Shown here: positions 32,905 to 45,500 of the stretch, in pieces
Position numbering within the stretch: position 1 is the stretch's first letter
How the letters are laid out: every line of letters begins with the position of its first letter
NCBI GenBank assembly: GCA_963680875.1
Contig: OY804586.1
Coordinates: 50,034,203 to 50,098,202 of the forward strand
DNA: 64,000 bases
DNA from: Bathymodiolus brooksi
Lineage: Eukaryota; Mollusca; Bivalvia; Mytilida; Modiolidae
Direction: 5' to 3'
Made by a program: the position numbers and the translations under genes
The notes under the pieces: model-generated
The model's input: the letters and a program-made list of their open reading frames with translations, nothing else
Told to the model about the DNA's origin: nothing
Databases searched by the model: none

Positions 32905-33117
32905 GGTAAGAAAACTAGGATTATTTACAGTTAAGATATCATCTAAGTATCTGCTATTATTGTTGAATAAACTAATCAGTGAATGCTTAGAAGGGCCTTT
33001 TATGAGCTTAGCCACTCTTTCATCTTCATAGCGGTATAAAAACAAATCAACAATGAGATGAGCACAATTTAGTCCCATTGTAATTTCAGCAAGTTTACGA
33101 AACCCTATTGACAAAGC
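32905..33117 (-). pseudogene. Reverse-transcriptase fragment (palm motif YLDD)
   Basis: About 70 residues of a retroelement polymerase are legible on the minus strand. MGLNCAHLIVDLFLYRYE corresponds to the conserved GxxxGTNCAPLLADLFLYxYE block, and SRYLDDILTVNNPSF holds the catalytic Asp pair of motif C. The usual MGTN is changed to MGLN. Flanking RT motifs are absent, so this is a dead fragment. The block is seen in Penelope-like and related retroelements of bivalves; I cannot decide the clade. Confidence 0.7.
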
Positions 33118-33330
33118 TCACAGAAATGTTGTCTAGCAAAAGGATTATAACTATCTTGATCATCCCCTACATGTGTTTTAAAAGTTGGGAGGCCTAGCGG
33201 TCGAGATTGTGCGTTTGGTTGATTTCAGAAAGGGCATTTCATCAGAATAGATCACGTGATTCAAATACCACAGGAACTTAACATGGGTATATATATATAT
33301 ATGCTCACATCCATAATCCAATTTAGGAGA

Positions 33331-33700
33331 TAACTGTATTGTATTTGAAAATTTCACGGCATCAATTGAAGATTTGATTGTGGCAAATTGAGTTTACTGG
33401 CGACACGTTAGCGGAGCCAGTAAACGGATATTTGCGACCATGAAATCGACAGTTGATGCCGTGATATTTTCAAATACAATACAGTTATCTCCATTCTGAT
33501 GTAATCATGTGTATTGCCACATTATTGACAAGATGACGTAAGCGGTAAGCTAAAATTCGTAAAAATTACACCATTAAATCCACAATTGATGCCGTGATAT
33601 TTTCAAATACAATACAGTTATCTCTATTCCAATGTAATCATGTGTATTGCCATATTATTGACGAGATAACGTAAGCGGTAATCGGCTAAAATTCTAAAAA
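33331..33700. repeat. Inverted repeat plus 133-bp tandem duplication
   Basis: TGATGCCGTGATATTTTCAA occurs at 33454 and 33587 with about 120 bp of matching sequence after each. Its complement lies at about 33335-33375. Likely a foldback element with a duplicated arm. Confidence 0.75.
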
Positions 33701-33807
33701 TATCTCATGATATTTCAACCATGGAATTGATACCGTGAAAATTACAGCATTGTCCAATCACAAACCAGGAATATTAAACAACTGCATTAGAATTAATCAT
33801 AATATGC

Positions 33808-33985
33808 AGAAAAAAACGTAGATATCTAATTTAGTGCGCTCGACGCGTTTCTGCAATAACCTCATCAGGTACGCCCAAAGCCAAAATATTTGAAAGCGAA
33901 ATAATTTTAGAATATTTAGGAGCAAGAAAACCAAAGGGCCTAAATCGACAAAGATCACCTGAGCCCGAGGGAGGAGTACCTTAAA
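33808..33985 (-). repeat. Repeat G, longest inverted copy
   Basis: Matches 12990-13195 in inverse: CTCGACGCGTTTCTGC, GGGCCTAAA and GAGCCCGAGGGAGGAG are all present. Confidence 0.6.
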
Positions 33986-34439
33986 TACATTGAAATGGAA
34001 GACAAACTAAGAATATGTATTGCATTACCTTAATTGTTGACAGTTCTTGTCATTATATAATACTGATGTTTATTCTAGCCTAGAGCTACATGTTGACAGT
34101 TCTGTCACAATATTCTTTGATCTTGCCACTGACAGACGGAGTTTTATTAAACATTTATTTTGCGATTTTTTTCTATCTCTACTTTTGCTAAAAAAAGTAA
34201 GTAATTATACACTTTATACAGTAAAAGAAAATATTTGATGAAAATTTACATTAGTAAAATAAATTTTAGTGAAATAAATTTTAATAAAATTCATAATGGG
34301 CATCCATAGAAATTAAACATAGAATTTAAATATTGCAGTAGTTAAAAAGCATTATCTTTAAGCATATGGTGAATTAAGGCAAATGGGCAACACATTTTAA
34401 AAAATGCACATATTCATTTCAGAAGATATGTTACATTAA

Positions 34440-34595
34440 AAAAGGCACATGTGAAACATATTGTGCAACATATGGTGAAATAAGGCACATGTGCAACATA
34501 TGGTGAAATAAGGCACACGTGCAACATATGGTTAAATAAGGCACATGTGCAACATATTGTGCAACATATGGTTAAATAAGGCACATGCACCACCT
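34440..34595. repeat. About 33-bp minisatellite, four to five copies
   Basis: Units such as GCAACATATGGTGAAATAAG plus GCACATGT, some with TTGTGCAACATATGG insertions. Confidence 0.85.
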
Positions 34596-34964
34596 AAATA
34601 TAGGGCATACTATATACCTCAAAAGAAAACAAAATATCAAGTTTGGATGTGTTGCAAATTTATTCTGCTCTTCAATGTCATATGCACAGTATTTTAAATT
34701 TGCTTTTTGGAGTTGAGTGCACTAAGGTAAATACAAAAACGTGCATCTTAATCCCAACCTTTTCACACTGGTATTTTCTGTGTCTATTTTGTCTATAACA
34801 TAACAATTTTTTTTTATCCTAAACATCACAGAAAACATACCATCACAACGTGTTTATAACTACAGGTAGCAGTTAGCGATACCATATTTTGATTCATTTT
34901 ATATTGCACAACTTCACACGTTTTTATTTTTAAAATTCGAAAGTATATAAATGATGGTTTGGCT

Positions 34965-35101
34965 TGGTTTATGGTGCTTAACACCACTTTCAACAATATT
35001 TCAGTTATATCGGTGCGGTCAGTTTTCTTAATGGAGGAAACCGGAGTACCCGTAGAAAACCACCGACCTGCCCTAAGTCATTGACAAACTTTATCACATA
35101 A
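34965..35101 (-). repeat. SINE-1, head missing
   Basis: Tail and core, ending at ACAAACTTTATCACATAA. Confidence 0.75.
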
Positions 35102-35510
35102 ATAAATGAGTTAGGAGGCATACAGTATATTCTCAATGATGTTTACCAGCTATCGTTGAATCAACAATGATAACACCTTTCTTCACTGAGAGAATATACT
35201 GTTAAACTATTCATTTCTTAAGTTGATATCCTCCAAGAGATTTAACCTTCATAATGTTCTTAAGATAACATGATAGTTGCTATTATTGTTTATAAAGACA
35301 ATCTTCACCAAGAGATTGATACTTTTAGACATTTCATTTGAAAATCCTTTCAAAAAACGACAGCTACATGCATTATATAAAACAACAACGTAACGGAGGT
35401 TAAATATAAATATCACCAAGCTTTGTTCAAGGACTCCATTTGCTGCAATAAGAAGTCATCTAGGGTGTGCCTTTGACATTATTTCGGACAGTACAATTTT
35501 ACATAGAAAG

Positions 35511-35700
35511 AAAAGTTTGAAATTACCAAATGTTAATCAGTTGTCGTAAGTCGGAAGAACAGACAAGAAAATAAATACAAAGAGACAAATAATGATCTAC
35601 AAAACACTACATAGAAAACTAAAGATTGAGCAACAAAAACCCTGCAAAAACATTGGTTATCTCATGTGCTCCGGAAGGGTAGGCAGTTCCTGTGATCTAA
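35511..35700 (+). repeat. R1 copy, diverged
   Basis: GAAATTACCAAATGTTAATCAG to GTGCTCCGGAAGGGTAGGCA (start and end words, each shortened by divergence). Confidence 0.55.
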
Positions 35701-35965
35701 TTGAAGAGTTTCTTTTGACGATTGTGTTCTCCGTGATTCATTTTTAATCAAGTGAAAAACAAGAAATACCACATTTTGGAAACAATTTCAAAATTCAATC
35801 GAAAAATGGTAGTACACAAATACATGACGGATCACTTTTCAAGTTTGGTACAAACACTTCAATAAAAAGTGGAGGGGTTAAATAAGTATTTACTGTCCCA
35901 AATTTGTAAAATAAAATAACGAATGAATGTAAAAAGTGACTTATTGTGCTGTTCGCTGCTACATC

Positions 35966-36015
35966 CATGATTGATTGATTGATTGATTGATTGATCGATT
36001 GGTGCTTAACGCCAA
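35966..36015 (-). repeat. (GATT)n with repeat start
   Basis: Seven GATT-type units followed by GGTGCTTAACGCC. Confidence 0.7.
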
Positions 36016-37128
36016 CCCTAGAAGTACTGTCACATCCATCTATCTTGCGTCTACTAATGTAGAACACATTTGCTCTTTGACCTCCAAGTGTCAGACTTCA
36101 AAGTACTCATAATTTGATACCATTTACATATTTTATATTTATCTTGACTTGACATAAGTAAAGGAAAGTAACGTTTCATAATAACATACCATGTGGTTTT
36201 TTTATTACTTATATATGACAAACAGAACATACAATCTTATATTTAACTACATATACAATTAACTTGTTATTCATACAGTGATCATCAAAGCATGTCATTT
36301 ATTTATCAAAAAGGCCAAAAACAACAATATTTGTGTTTCGGGTTATGTGATAGATGTGTAACGCCACTTTTTGCAATATTTTGTAATACATTATACAATT
36401 GATGACTTTCCATGAGGTGAATACAAGGATTGATCAACCCATGGAACATGATATTCACCGAGGCATCCGAAATTGAAAGTCATTAACTGTTTTATTATAT
36501 GGGACGAAGTCCCAACTATGGTAGAAATAGCAATATTTTGATTCCAGATCCATATCACTAATGGATTAAATTCATTGCACTGGAAACCAATACATGGTTA
36601 AATCTGCAGAAAATCGGATGCGCAGTAATCTGGAAGGGTGCAGGACGTTCCGTAACCTGATTCGTTTCGTACCTAGATCGGGACGTTTCGTACCGGGGTA
36701 AAAACGTATAGTGAGACGTACCTTCTTTTCAACTCATAGATTTGTAATAAACTCGTTAATTAAAATGTTGTATGCATAGTTGAAACTCTGGAACTACTTC
36801 CGGTTATGAATGTTAAAAAATGACTCAAAATCGCAGTGTGTTCTAGCCCATTAAACATATACCATGGGACTGACAATATCATTAAACAGAGTTTCATTTC
36901 TTCCTCCTCCTGTCCGAAATAATATTTTCTATGAAATTGAGACGCTTCGGTTTGGGTCCCCCTATTTGCCCCCTCTCTTAAGAAAGTCTGGATCCGCCCC
37001 CGGTCTACTTTGAAAAAAATTTATAGGTCCATATATCTAAGTTAATATTGTTTAAATAAAAATATTGGACTTCGTCCCAAATTAGGTAACACCTATTATC
37101 ATATTATGGGACGAAGTCCCAACTATGG

Positions 37129-37838
37129 CATAGCCAGAAATGATGGGTACTTTGCTCATTTGCATATCTAAGATGGCGACGCCGGGACGTCTACAATTTT
37201 CATATGATCTATATAGACGATATCATTCATAATTGCATGTGTGTCATTTTCTGAACTTGAAAATGATACATTGAATCAAGCTGAATTAAATGAAATAAAA
37301 ATTAATGAAAACAATTAAATATTCGAGGTTCCTGGACTAAATGAAAATCCGAGGCGACGAACCCTTTTTTGGCCTTAAGAGTCTATGTAAAAATGTTTGA
37401 AATACATGAAACTGGTGGCGTGTGACACAAAATTTAACAATGAATGACATTTGGCGACACATTTTCTGAAATTAATTTAGATTCCTCAATAATATATGTA
37501 ATTATATTGACTAACCTTATATTTCTAGCTTCTAAACTCGGGGTTCCCACATTAAATATAATATGATCATTTTTGCATGATCGCGATATCAAAGACATGT
37601 CTAAAATCGTTATAAAACAAACATATTTGAATTTTGACAGAAGAAAAACTTTGCGGAAATAAACAATAACTTTTAATTTTCGAATCATTGACGGACACAT
37701 TGAATTTCCGTACTGTAGGCTATTTTTTGACAAATCTAATAAACAATCCATCAAGCTTGAAACTGCAGTCACGTGATCAAAATCTAATTTAAATATGATG
37801 AATATTTATGAGGAAAGTACCATCAATTTCTGGATATG
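37129..37838. mobile_element. About 710-bp inverted-end element inside D copy 2
   Basis: GCCAGAAATGATGGGTACTT at the left is imperfectly mirrored by AAAGTACCATCAATTTCTGG at the right. It interrupts the D sequence between ACTATGGCAT and GAGAAATAGCAATATT. An open minus-strand frame of about 112 codons (37772-37434) has no recognisable domain. Confidence 0.65.
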
Positions 37839-37933
37839 AGAAATAGCAATATTTTGATTCCAGATCCATATCACTAATGGTTAAATTTCATGCACCGGAA
37901 ATGATACACCGGAAACCAATACATGGTTAAATC

Positions 37934-38428
37934 TAACCCGAATAATCCAGTCGTTATATTACGCTTTGCTATATTAACGCCTGCACGACTTTCTCGATAA
38001 AATGCGTCAATCGGAAGCTTCAAATTAGCAATGCATTCTGGGTATAAACTGCGCGTGGTGACTTATGGCACTAAAAGAAGGAGGAGCTTAGGAAATGTTT
38101 GTAAACATAGGTCAATGGAGCGCTCAGGTGTCAAATGTTTTCATTGTACCCACGTGTTTGACCTTACTAATCTAAAAGGTGAAAAGAGAAGAAATGTAGG
38201 AAAACTAAATAATGAATTAAACATCGTTAATCAACTTGCCGATCTCCATTTCTTGTTGTTTGTAAACATTACCGGAAATTGAAAGAACCGCCTTGCGCAT
38301 ACTCGGCAAATAATCATCGCTGATTGGCTTTCTCTTTCAGAGAGCAGCTGACACGCTTTTATCACAAGGAGTGTTCAAGCCCTCATCCAGCGATAGTGCC
38401 GATAGAGGGCGCAGTATTATTCAAGTTA
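37934..38428. mobile_element. 495-bp relative of the 89-bp MITE, 9-bp TSD (GGTTAAATC)
   Basis: Ends TAACCCGAATAATCC and TATTATTCAAGTTA are the same as those of the element at 11986. GGTTAAATC flanks it (37925-37933 and 38429-38437). About 400 bp of extra interior lies between the two halves, with an 83-codon frame of unknown meaning at 38031-38282. Confidence 0.85.
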
Positions 38429-38776
38429 GGTTAAATCTGCAGAAAATCGGATGCGCAGTAATCTGGAACTACTTCCGGTTATTAATGTTAAAAGTCGTCC
38501 CCGATATATCTCGGCCCTACAAAAGTCGTCCCCGATATATCTCGGCCCAAAAAATCTCGACACTATTTTGATGCACTGAATGAGCGTGAAATTGGCAGAT
38601 AATTTTCAGATTCGCAAGCATTCATGGCTGTGCCTGTTTCAATAGATGGAAAGAGCATCCTTACATTGTACTACAGTACACTCCAAAAAGTACACAAAAG
38701 TAAGTAAAATTTCTATTTCAATCATCCCAACGATTTACATGATTTAAATATTAGATAATGTGGATTGTGCTTCGCT

Positions 38777-39103
38777 CAATCGTAGCTACTCGGCCATTCT
38801 CGCTACCCTGCAAATAACCTCGTACGTACATAGTAGAAATTCTTCTTAAATTGTTTGCCGGAAGTTAAGTTAAGTTAAGCCGCACAAAAATATAGTCCAC
38901 GAAAATCCAATATGGAAGACATACTAAGTAAAATCTAATCATACAAAACTAACTAAAACTTTAATTGAAATATAGAAAATTGTTTAAAATATAACTTTAT
39001 CAAACTTTCATGTAACTGACATGTGAAAAGTAGTGCGATTTATACGCCTAATGCATACGAGGTTATTTGTAGGGTAGCGAGAATGACCGAGTAGTTACGA
39101 TTG
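38777..39103. mobile_element. 327-bp MULE-like MITE, copy 2
   Basis: GTGCTTCGCT flanks it on both sides (38767-38776 and 39104-39113), giving a 9-10-bp target duplication. It lies inside D copy 2. Confidence 0.9.
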
Positions 39104-40299
39104 GTGCTTCGCTGGCACTACAGGTAGCACCTGTCTCATATCATTGTTTATTTTTTTTTTATTGGACTTCGTTCCAAGTTAGGTAACACCTATTATCATA
39201 TTATATGGCACGAAGTCCCAACTATGGTAGACATAGCAATATTTTGATTCCAGATCCATATCACTAATGGATTAAATTCCTTGCACCGGAAACCAATACA
39301 GGGTTAAATCTGCAGAAATTCGGATCCGCAGTAATCTGGAACTACTTCCGGTTATGAATGTTAAAAAATGACTCAAAATCGCAGTGTGTTCTAGCCCATT
39401 AAACATATACCATGGGACTGACAATATCATTAAACAGAATTTCATTTCTTCCTCCTCCTGTCCGAAATAATATTTCCTATGAAATTGAGACGTCGAGTAC
39501 CGGATTATGCAACATCGGACTGGGTGCACAGTCTACAGGAGGGGGCAGGTCCCCGTTTTGGCGAAAAACCTTTAAAAACGACGGAAAATTTGGGTTTGGG
39601 TACCCCTATTTGCCCCCTCTTTTGAGAAAGTCTGGATTCGCCCCCGGTCTACTTCGAAAAAAAAATATAGGTCCATATATCTGAGTTAATATTACTTAAA
39701 AAAAAATATTGGACTTCGTCCTAAGTTAGGTAACACCTATTATCATATTATGACATTAAATCAAATTTGAATTAACACCAAACAGCGCCGACTTTGCTCC
39801 CCAGACACTCCTGTCTGCCCAACGTCTGCTATTATTAATTTAATTGTGTACCGAAAGTAATTAGTAAGAACGCATGACAAAACTTAACCCGATGATGATT
39901 GGCTACTACTTTTAAGATAATTGGGAAACACCATTTCTATTTTTAGGTGTCTGGAAAAGCTTTGGAATATTATGTTCACCTCTCGTGACTTTTTGCGTGG
40001 TGATTATAACGTTTTATCAAAGAACGGTACTAGGGACGTCAGCCAATCAGAAAAGACATTATCTGAAGTCATATAATAATATCGATAATTCATACATTCT
40101 TTCTTTCATCTCACTGAGAGATATTGTCAGTATCAACAATTTAATCACTTTTCTAAAAAAAAGTATTCATCAATTCAATGATATTTAAATTTCAATTTAA
40201 CTGGGTTTTTTTTTCTATAAAAATAGTTTCCTTCTGATGTTAGAATTGTTCATATACAAGTATTATTGTCCTTAATGTCCTTAAACCCGAAACCACTGA

Positions 40300-40650
40300 A
40301 CCACATCGGTGATGTAGTGCGGGTTAGCGTGCTCTCCTCGAGTGCGGTAGATCGTGGGTTCGAGCCCCGGTAGGGTCAAGCCAAAGACTATAAAATTCAG
40401 GGGCGGATCCAGGGGGATCCCGGCGCGGATCCCGGCGCGCCCCCCTAAAATTGGAAAAAATAAGATTTTTTGGCGTAAAATCGTGATTTTTCACACGAAA
40501 TACCCCAAAAAATTTTGCGCCTCCCTCCGCTCGGCGCAATTTTTTTAATTGCGCCCCCCCTAACTTGAAATCCTGGATCCGCCCCTGAAATTGGTATTTG
40601 TTGCTTCTCCGTTAAGCATGCAACATTAAGGAAAAATAACACAGACCGGT
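40300..40650 (+). repeat. SINE-2 copy split by a CAGGGGCGG MITE
   Basis: The head at 40303-40378 (GGTTAGCGTGCTCTCCTCG; GGGTTCGAGCCCC) and the body GGTATTTGTTGCTTCTCCGT after 40588 are continuous in the 25876 copy. Confidence 0.75.
40398..40587 (-). mobile_element. CAGGGGCGG MITE, 5-bp TSD (AAATT)
   Basis: 190 bp flanked by AAATT at 40393-40397 and 40588-40592. The host SINE-2 gives the empty site. Confidence 0.92.
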
Positions 40651-42244
40651 TGGTTCGAAATGAGGTTAATGTATCCGAGTAGAACGACAAGTTATAGTTA
40701 TGATATTTTGTTTTGTATGCTGCACTTTATTAAGACAAATATACGGTGCTTTTCTAAAATAAAAGTAGGTTTCTGCTTTTTTGATACAATATGTTTTTTT
40801 GGTAGCATATTGTCTCTGTTCTCTATTTCTCTTGCAGTATATCTATTTTTGTAGTCTGAAATAGAAACAAAAAAATATTTTGCAACTTTTCAAACATGTA
40901 CATGATATTGTATTCTTCCTTATGTCTACATTTGCCTGCCTGCTGTGTCGAGAAAGTCATTACAATAATAGACATACATATCAAATGTAGTGCGTACGAC
41001 ATGTTTCTGGAATAACTTGATACAACATTATGTGATAAAGTTTGCCAGTGACTTGCAGCAGGTCGGTGGTTTTTTCCGGGGACTCTGGTTTCCTGCACCA
41101 ATAAAACTGACCTCAAAGATACAGCTGAAATATGGATGAAAGTGGCATTAAACACCACAACTCTAACCTTGCCCCAAAAGAAATTCAATTATTAAAACGA
41201 CGAAATTGTTTGTGGATCGACATTAAGACATAATTAGATTTCTAAAAGAAAAGCAAACAGATTATTCTAAAGTCTAATATCGTTACTTATTCAGGAAACT
41301 CAGCTCTAGTTATACAAATATAGAAAGTAACTACAGCAACACGACGGGTGTCACTAGTGAAGCAGGAACTACTTAGCCGTCCGAAGCACCTGAGTTCATC
41401 CCGGTTTTTAGTGGGGTTCGTGTTACTCGATTTTTTTTTTGTGTAGTGTATTGTAGATCGTTGTATGTCCTTTTGCTCTTTTTGGTATACCATTGTGTTG
41501 TCTGTCCTTCTTCGATTTACGGATTCTGATCACCCCTTTGGTATTTTCAAACTGGTTTTACTACCTCCATGAATAAGGTAAACTATAACATTTGAATGAA
41601 TAGATAATTGTATGATTGACATCAGATTTCTTAACAAAGCAATTCACGTACCTCACCTGCATATGTTTAATAACATGCGTTTTACTCTTAGGTTTGACCG
41701 TGTATAACAAGAACAGTTTGAAGATACCAAAGGGAGGTAACCAGAGGCCTTAAACCAACGGTCAGACAATACAATAGGTAAAGGACAAAAGTACAAACAA
41801 CGATCTACAAAACACCACACAGAAAACTAAAGATCGAGTAACACGAACTCCACTAAGCATTGGGGATGATATTAATTGTCGTAGTACGATAAATCGATAG
41901 AATCAAGATTTCTGAATACCGTGAATATCAAAAGGTTTCTATCTGACAGTTACAGTCCGCTTAAATTCGTAGACTGAATGATATAAGGGATCTAGAATTA
42001 TCAATACCCCATAATTAATTGGGAAACAATTCATGGAAATCATAGTTTGTATCCAGTTTTAACATATATGTCGAGAAACAATACGAGAATTGCTATGTTT
42101 GTATGCACCACGGTCCTGTATGAATATATGAATTCACTTAGGAAAATGTTTGTAATTTGTTCATCAATACGCATGTGTGAATTAAAATATACCGGGAGTT
42201 TCAACATTATATAGCCAATGAGGGACGTCATGTTAAAATAATTG
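40651..42244. other. Gene-free; R1, SINE-1 and repeat F copies
   Basis: SINE-1 (plus) at 41012-41170, R1 (minus) at 41339-41560, R1 (plus) at 41708-41865 and repeat F (minus) at about 42080-42240. It borders the last recognised ZP exon. No poly(A) signal for that gene is obvious here. Confidence 0.6.
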
Positions 42245-42579
42245 TTAATTGTCCAGTAAAATTATGTTACTACCTACCGTAACAGATTTACGTCTCTGCG
42301 GAGGTGTTTCGTCACTTCCGGGAATAGTCTGAAATTTCCTAGCATCTGTGAAGTCATAACCAGAAGGTAAATTCAACATTGACGTCAATCGTCTGCCAAC
42401 AGAACGCGCAACATTTATTTTCCTGTCTTCTCTGTCACTATCACGTAATTTTAGGAGGTAACCAATCAAAAACCAGGACATAGCGAACAGGAAACCAACA
42501 ACAGTTATTCCGACATACACTAGAAAGGATGCAATACACATTTCTTCCATTTCCGTCTGTTCATTTTTCTCTACATGTT
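42245..42579 (-). CDS. ZP exon g (membrane anchor and tail)
   Basis: The acceptor is CTTCTTTTTAG. It reads through the membrane segment, a basic stop-transfer (LLKLRDSDREDRK) and a tail to TAA at 42245. A possible donor (TTACG|GTAGGT) about 35 bp before the stop means a further exon cannot be excluded. Confidence 0.85.
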
Positions 42580-45500
42580 CTAAAAAGAAGACAATTTACC
42601 AGTTTAATTTGTTCATACAAGTTTCTTTGCATTGAATAAAATATTGTACGTGTCATAGAAATTAAAAACGTAGATATCAAATTTGGTATACAAGACGCGT
42701 TTCTGGGCCATCCTTCATCAGGTACGCTCAAAATCGAAAGATTGGAAATCCAAATTATTTAAGTTTTGAGTATTGCACACGCTGATTGGCTCGGTTTCAG
42801 AATAATGTGTCAGAGAGAAGCGAATTGTTGTTTCAGTAGGCTAACAGTATATATACAAACCCATTTCAGCCTTTTGATCTAGTACACAGTGGATACCATA
42901 ATGATCTCATCAATATGCAACTTGTTCCCGCCATGATATAGCTGAAATTATTGCTCACTTGGTGTTAAACAACAATCACTCAATTAAACCATGCATGTAC
43001 AAATGAATATACTTCACCGCTATTTACAACACGGAAGTAAGATTAACTACTAGTGGTAATTTTGTAGGAAGAGTTTGAAGATACCAAAGGGGTACTCAGA
43101 ATCCGTATATTGAAGAGGAACAGACAACGCAATGACCAAAAGAAAAAGTATACAAAACGACAAACAACCATCTACAAAACATACATATAAAACTAAAGAT
43201 CGAGTAACACGAACCCCACTAAAAATCGGGGGTGAACTCAGGTGCTTCGGAAGGATAAGCAGTTCTTGCTCCACTCGTGGCACCCGTCGTGTTACAAACC
43301 CGGTAATAAGTCGTGAATGAGGAAAGGACCGGGAAGTGTTTACGACAAGTGGAACATATCCGTGGTCATTTGTGACACAGATATTCCATGACGGTCAACC
43401 AAATCATGGTGGTTGTAACATTTGTTAAAGCGGACGTAAGCAAATATTTCGGCCAAAAATAAATTCAGCATTGCTGAAATAAAACTATCTTAACTCCGCC
43501 TGTACCACGCCAGAAGTGTTGATTTATTTCTATATCTCTACGATTTTTTTATTGAATGGTGGAACTGTTCCGATGGTGTGGTTTGTTTGTGTTTTTGTTG
43601 GCTTCATTTTATAAGTTCATTGTTTGAGTTGTGAATGTTTAAGACAATATCCTTGCCATTACCTTGATATTTACAAAGCCTCTTAGACGGATCAATAACT
43701 TTTATGGTTGCTCCACAAGAAATTTGATCAATTTCGTCTAAGTTGTCTACATCGCGCTTCTTTCTTTTCCCGTCAAAAATTTGACCACAATCCATCTGTC
43801 AAAATGTCAACAACAAGAAATAATAAAAGAACATGGCAATATAATTTTTCATTACAGATTTCCGCAGAAAATTAAACAAAAGAATTTGAGATCTCCATTA
43901 TTGATCATATTGTTTGTAGAATTTTGTTTATTTCTATAGACGTCACGTGACTAATATATTAAAGTTTTGTAAACTGTTTATCTATAATTATCATACTTCA
44001 TGTAAAAGGCATTGTTTGGTTTGGTTTATGGTGTATAACGCCACTATCAACAATATTTCAGTGGCCGTCAGTTATTTTTGGTGGATGAAGCCGGAGTACC
44101 CGGAGAAAACCACCGACCTATTGCACGTCACTGACAAATTTTATCACATAATAATCGAGCTCACCAAGCCATAAGCGGGGTTCGAACTCAAAAACTTTAG
44201 TGGTGATAGGCACTGATTGCACAGATAGTTTTAAATCCAACTACTATACGATCACGACCACGACGGCCCCAAAAGGAATTGTAGGGGTGTCAGGGTGATG
44301 GAAAAGACATGGTAAAAATATAGATTTAAATGTTTGAAATGTGACGATAGTGGTGTTGAGAACAGGGATGTAAAGAACATTCTGTTAACAAATATCGTAT
44401 CATCCACACATTCGGTTAAAAGCGCAACAAGAAAAATCAGTCAATTCAGTCACATGATGTGTCACGTGATGCGAGTTTTGTCTTGAGAACATTATATTTT
44501 CCATTTCCCAATAGTGCAGTGAATATAGATACAAACTTTAAGTAGACGATCTTTAAATAATCTTTTGAAGTTTTGAAGCTATGATGTTCCCACCCCATAT
44601 AGACATAACCAGGATATCAGATATAAGGTCGAACAATATCCATTTTGTCTTACAACCTGTCACGAAAGAGATATTATGATTGGGACCTGCATGCCATTTT
44701 CAAGATACGAAGCACTCATTTATGAATCAGCCATAAGGAGATTGATGTAATTATTCGTTCCACACAACCGTGCAACTGACAAAAATAAATATTATACCTC
44801 ATCGCACGTGCCCTTGCAAATGGCTATACGACAAGAGAATGCGACATTTACTTCTTCACATCCGGTTAGATCTGTTGGTTGGAATGCTTGAAAGTTAGTA
44901 GTTAATTCTCCTCTTGTAGAATGTTGAAAATTTGGGAACAGTTTCATGTCAACAGAACACCTGATTACAAAATAAATAAAAAAAAACATGTAATAGAGAC
45001 AGGCACCTTCATCACCAGTATCAGAGGATTCTACCATTAAATTCACCAAATTACTATCATAATATCAAATTGAAGATTAAGAGAATTTACATTTTACCAA
45101 TTTTAAAAGTAAAACTATATTTTTCCAACCTCTTAAATCAATTATTCTTGAAAAATTCTTTCACGTAGGGAACCCATGAAACTAGTTAAACTAGACACTT
45201 GTTTTTATTGAAATTGTTGTACGAAATCTGGAGGATTTGGTGGTCATGTATCGATGTGATAGGGGTATCTGCTGTGCTTGCAACCACGATTTTCCAATGG
45301 AATATTATAACTGTTCTAAATGTGTGATGTTCTTTGTTTTTCCTCCTATTTCACTGTGAAACGCCGTGGAAAATTAGATCTCTCTCTCTCTGTAGATCTT
45401 AAGGTGATACCATACACTACAGGGAGATAACTCTTTAAGATCAGTTGAACGTTTTGATCATATGATGTTTGTATGCAGATTTCAAGCATCTCAATGATCA

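Larger units (their letters stand above)
36497..39765. repeat. Three tandem copies of repeat D (GGGACGAAGTCCC)
   Basis: Copies start at about 36501, 37109 and 39209 with GGGACGAAGTCCCAACTATG (the third with one change) and end in TTGGACTTCGTCC and CACCTATTATCATATTAT. Copies 1 and 3 also share CATACCATGGGACTGACAAT; copy 1 has lost about 85 bp present in copy 3. Copy 2 is inflated to 2.1 kb by nested insertions. Confidence 0.75.
36385..40090. mobile_element. Repeat E element split by a tandem, nested D array
   Basis: The start (TACAATTGATGACTTTCCAT, 36392) and the end (ACATTATCTGAAGTCATATA, about 40054) match the compact copy at 46150-46525. In that copy TTTTATTATATGACAC is continuous. Here the 3.3-kb D array (36497-39765) lies between TTTTATTATAT and GACATT. 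The D array in turn contains the insertions listed separately. Confidence 0.6.

Noticed and set aside
38031..38282. 83-codon basic protein
   Set aside because: It lies inside a 495-bp nonautonomous element and shows no domain. It could be a relic, but nothing supports translation.
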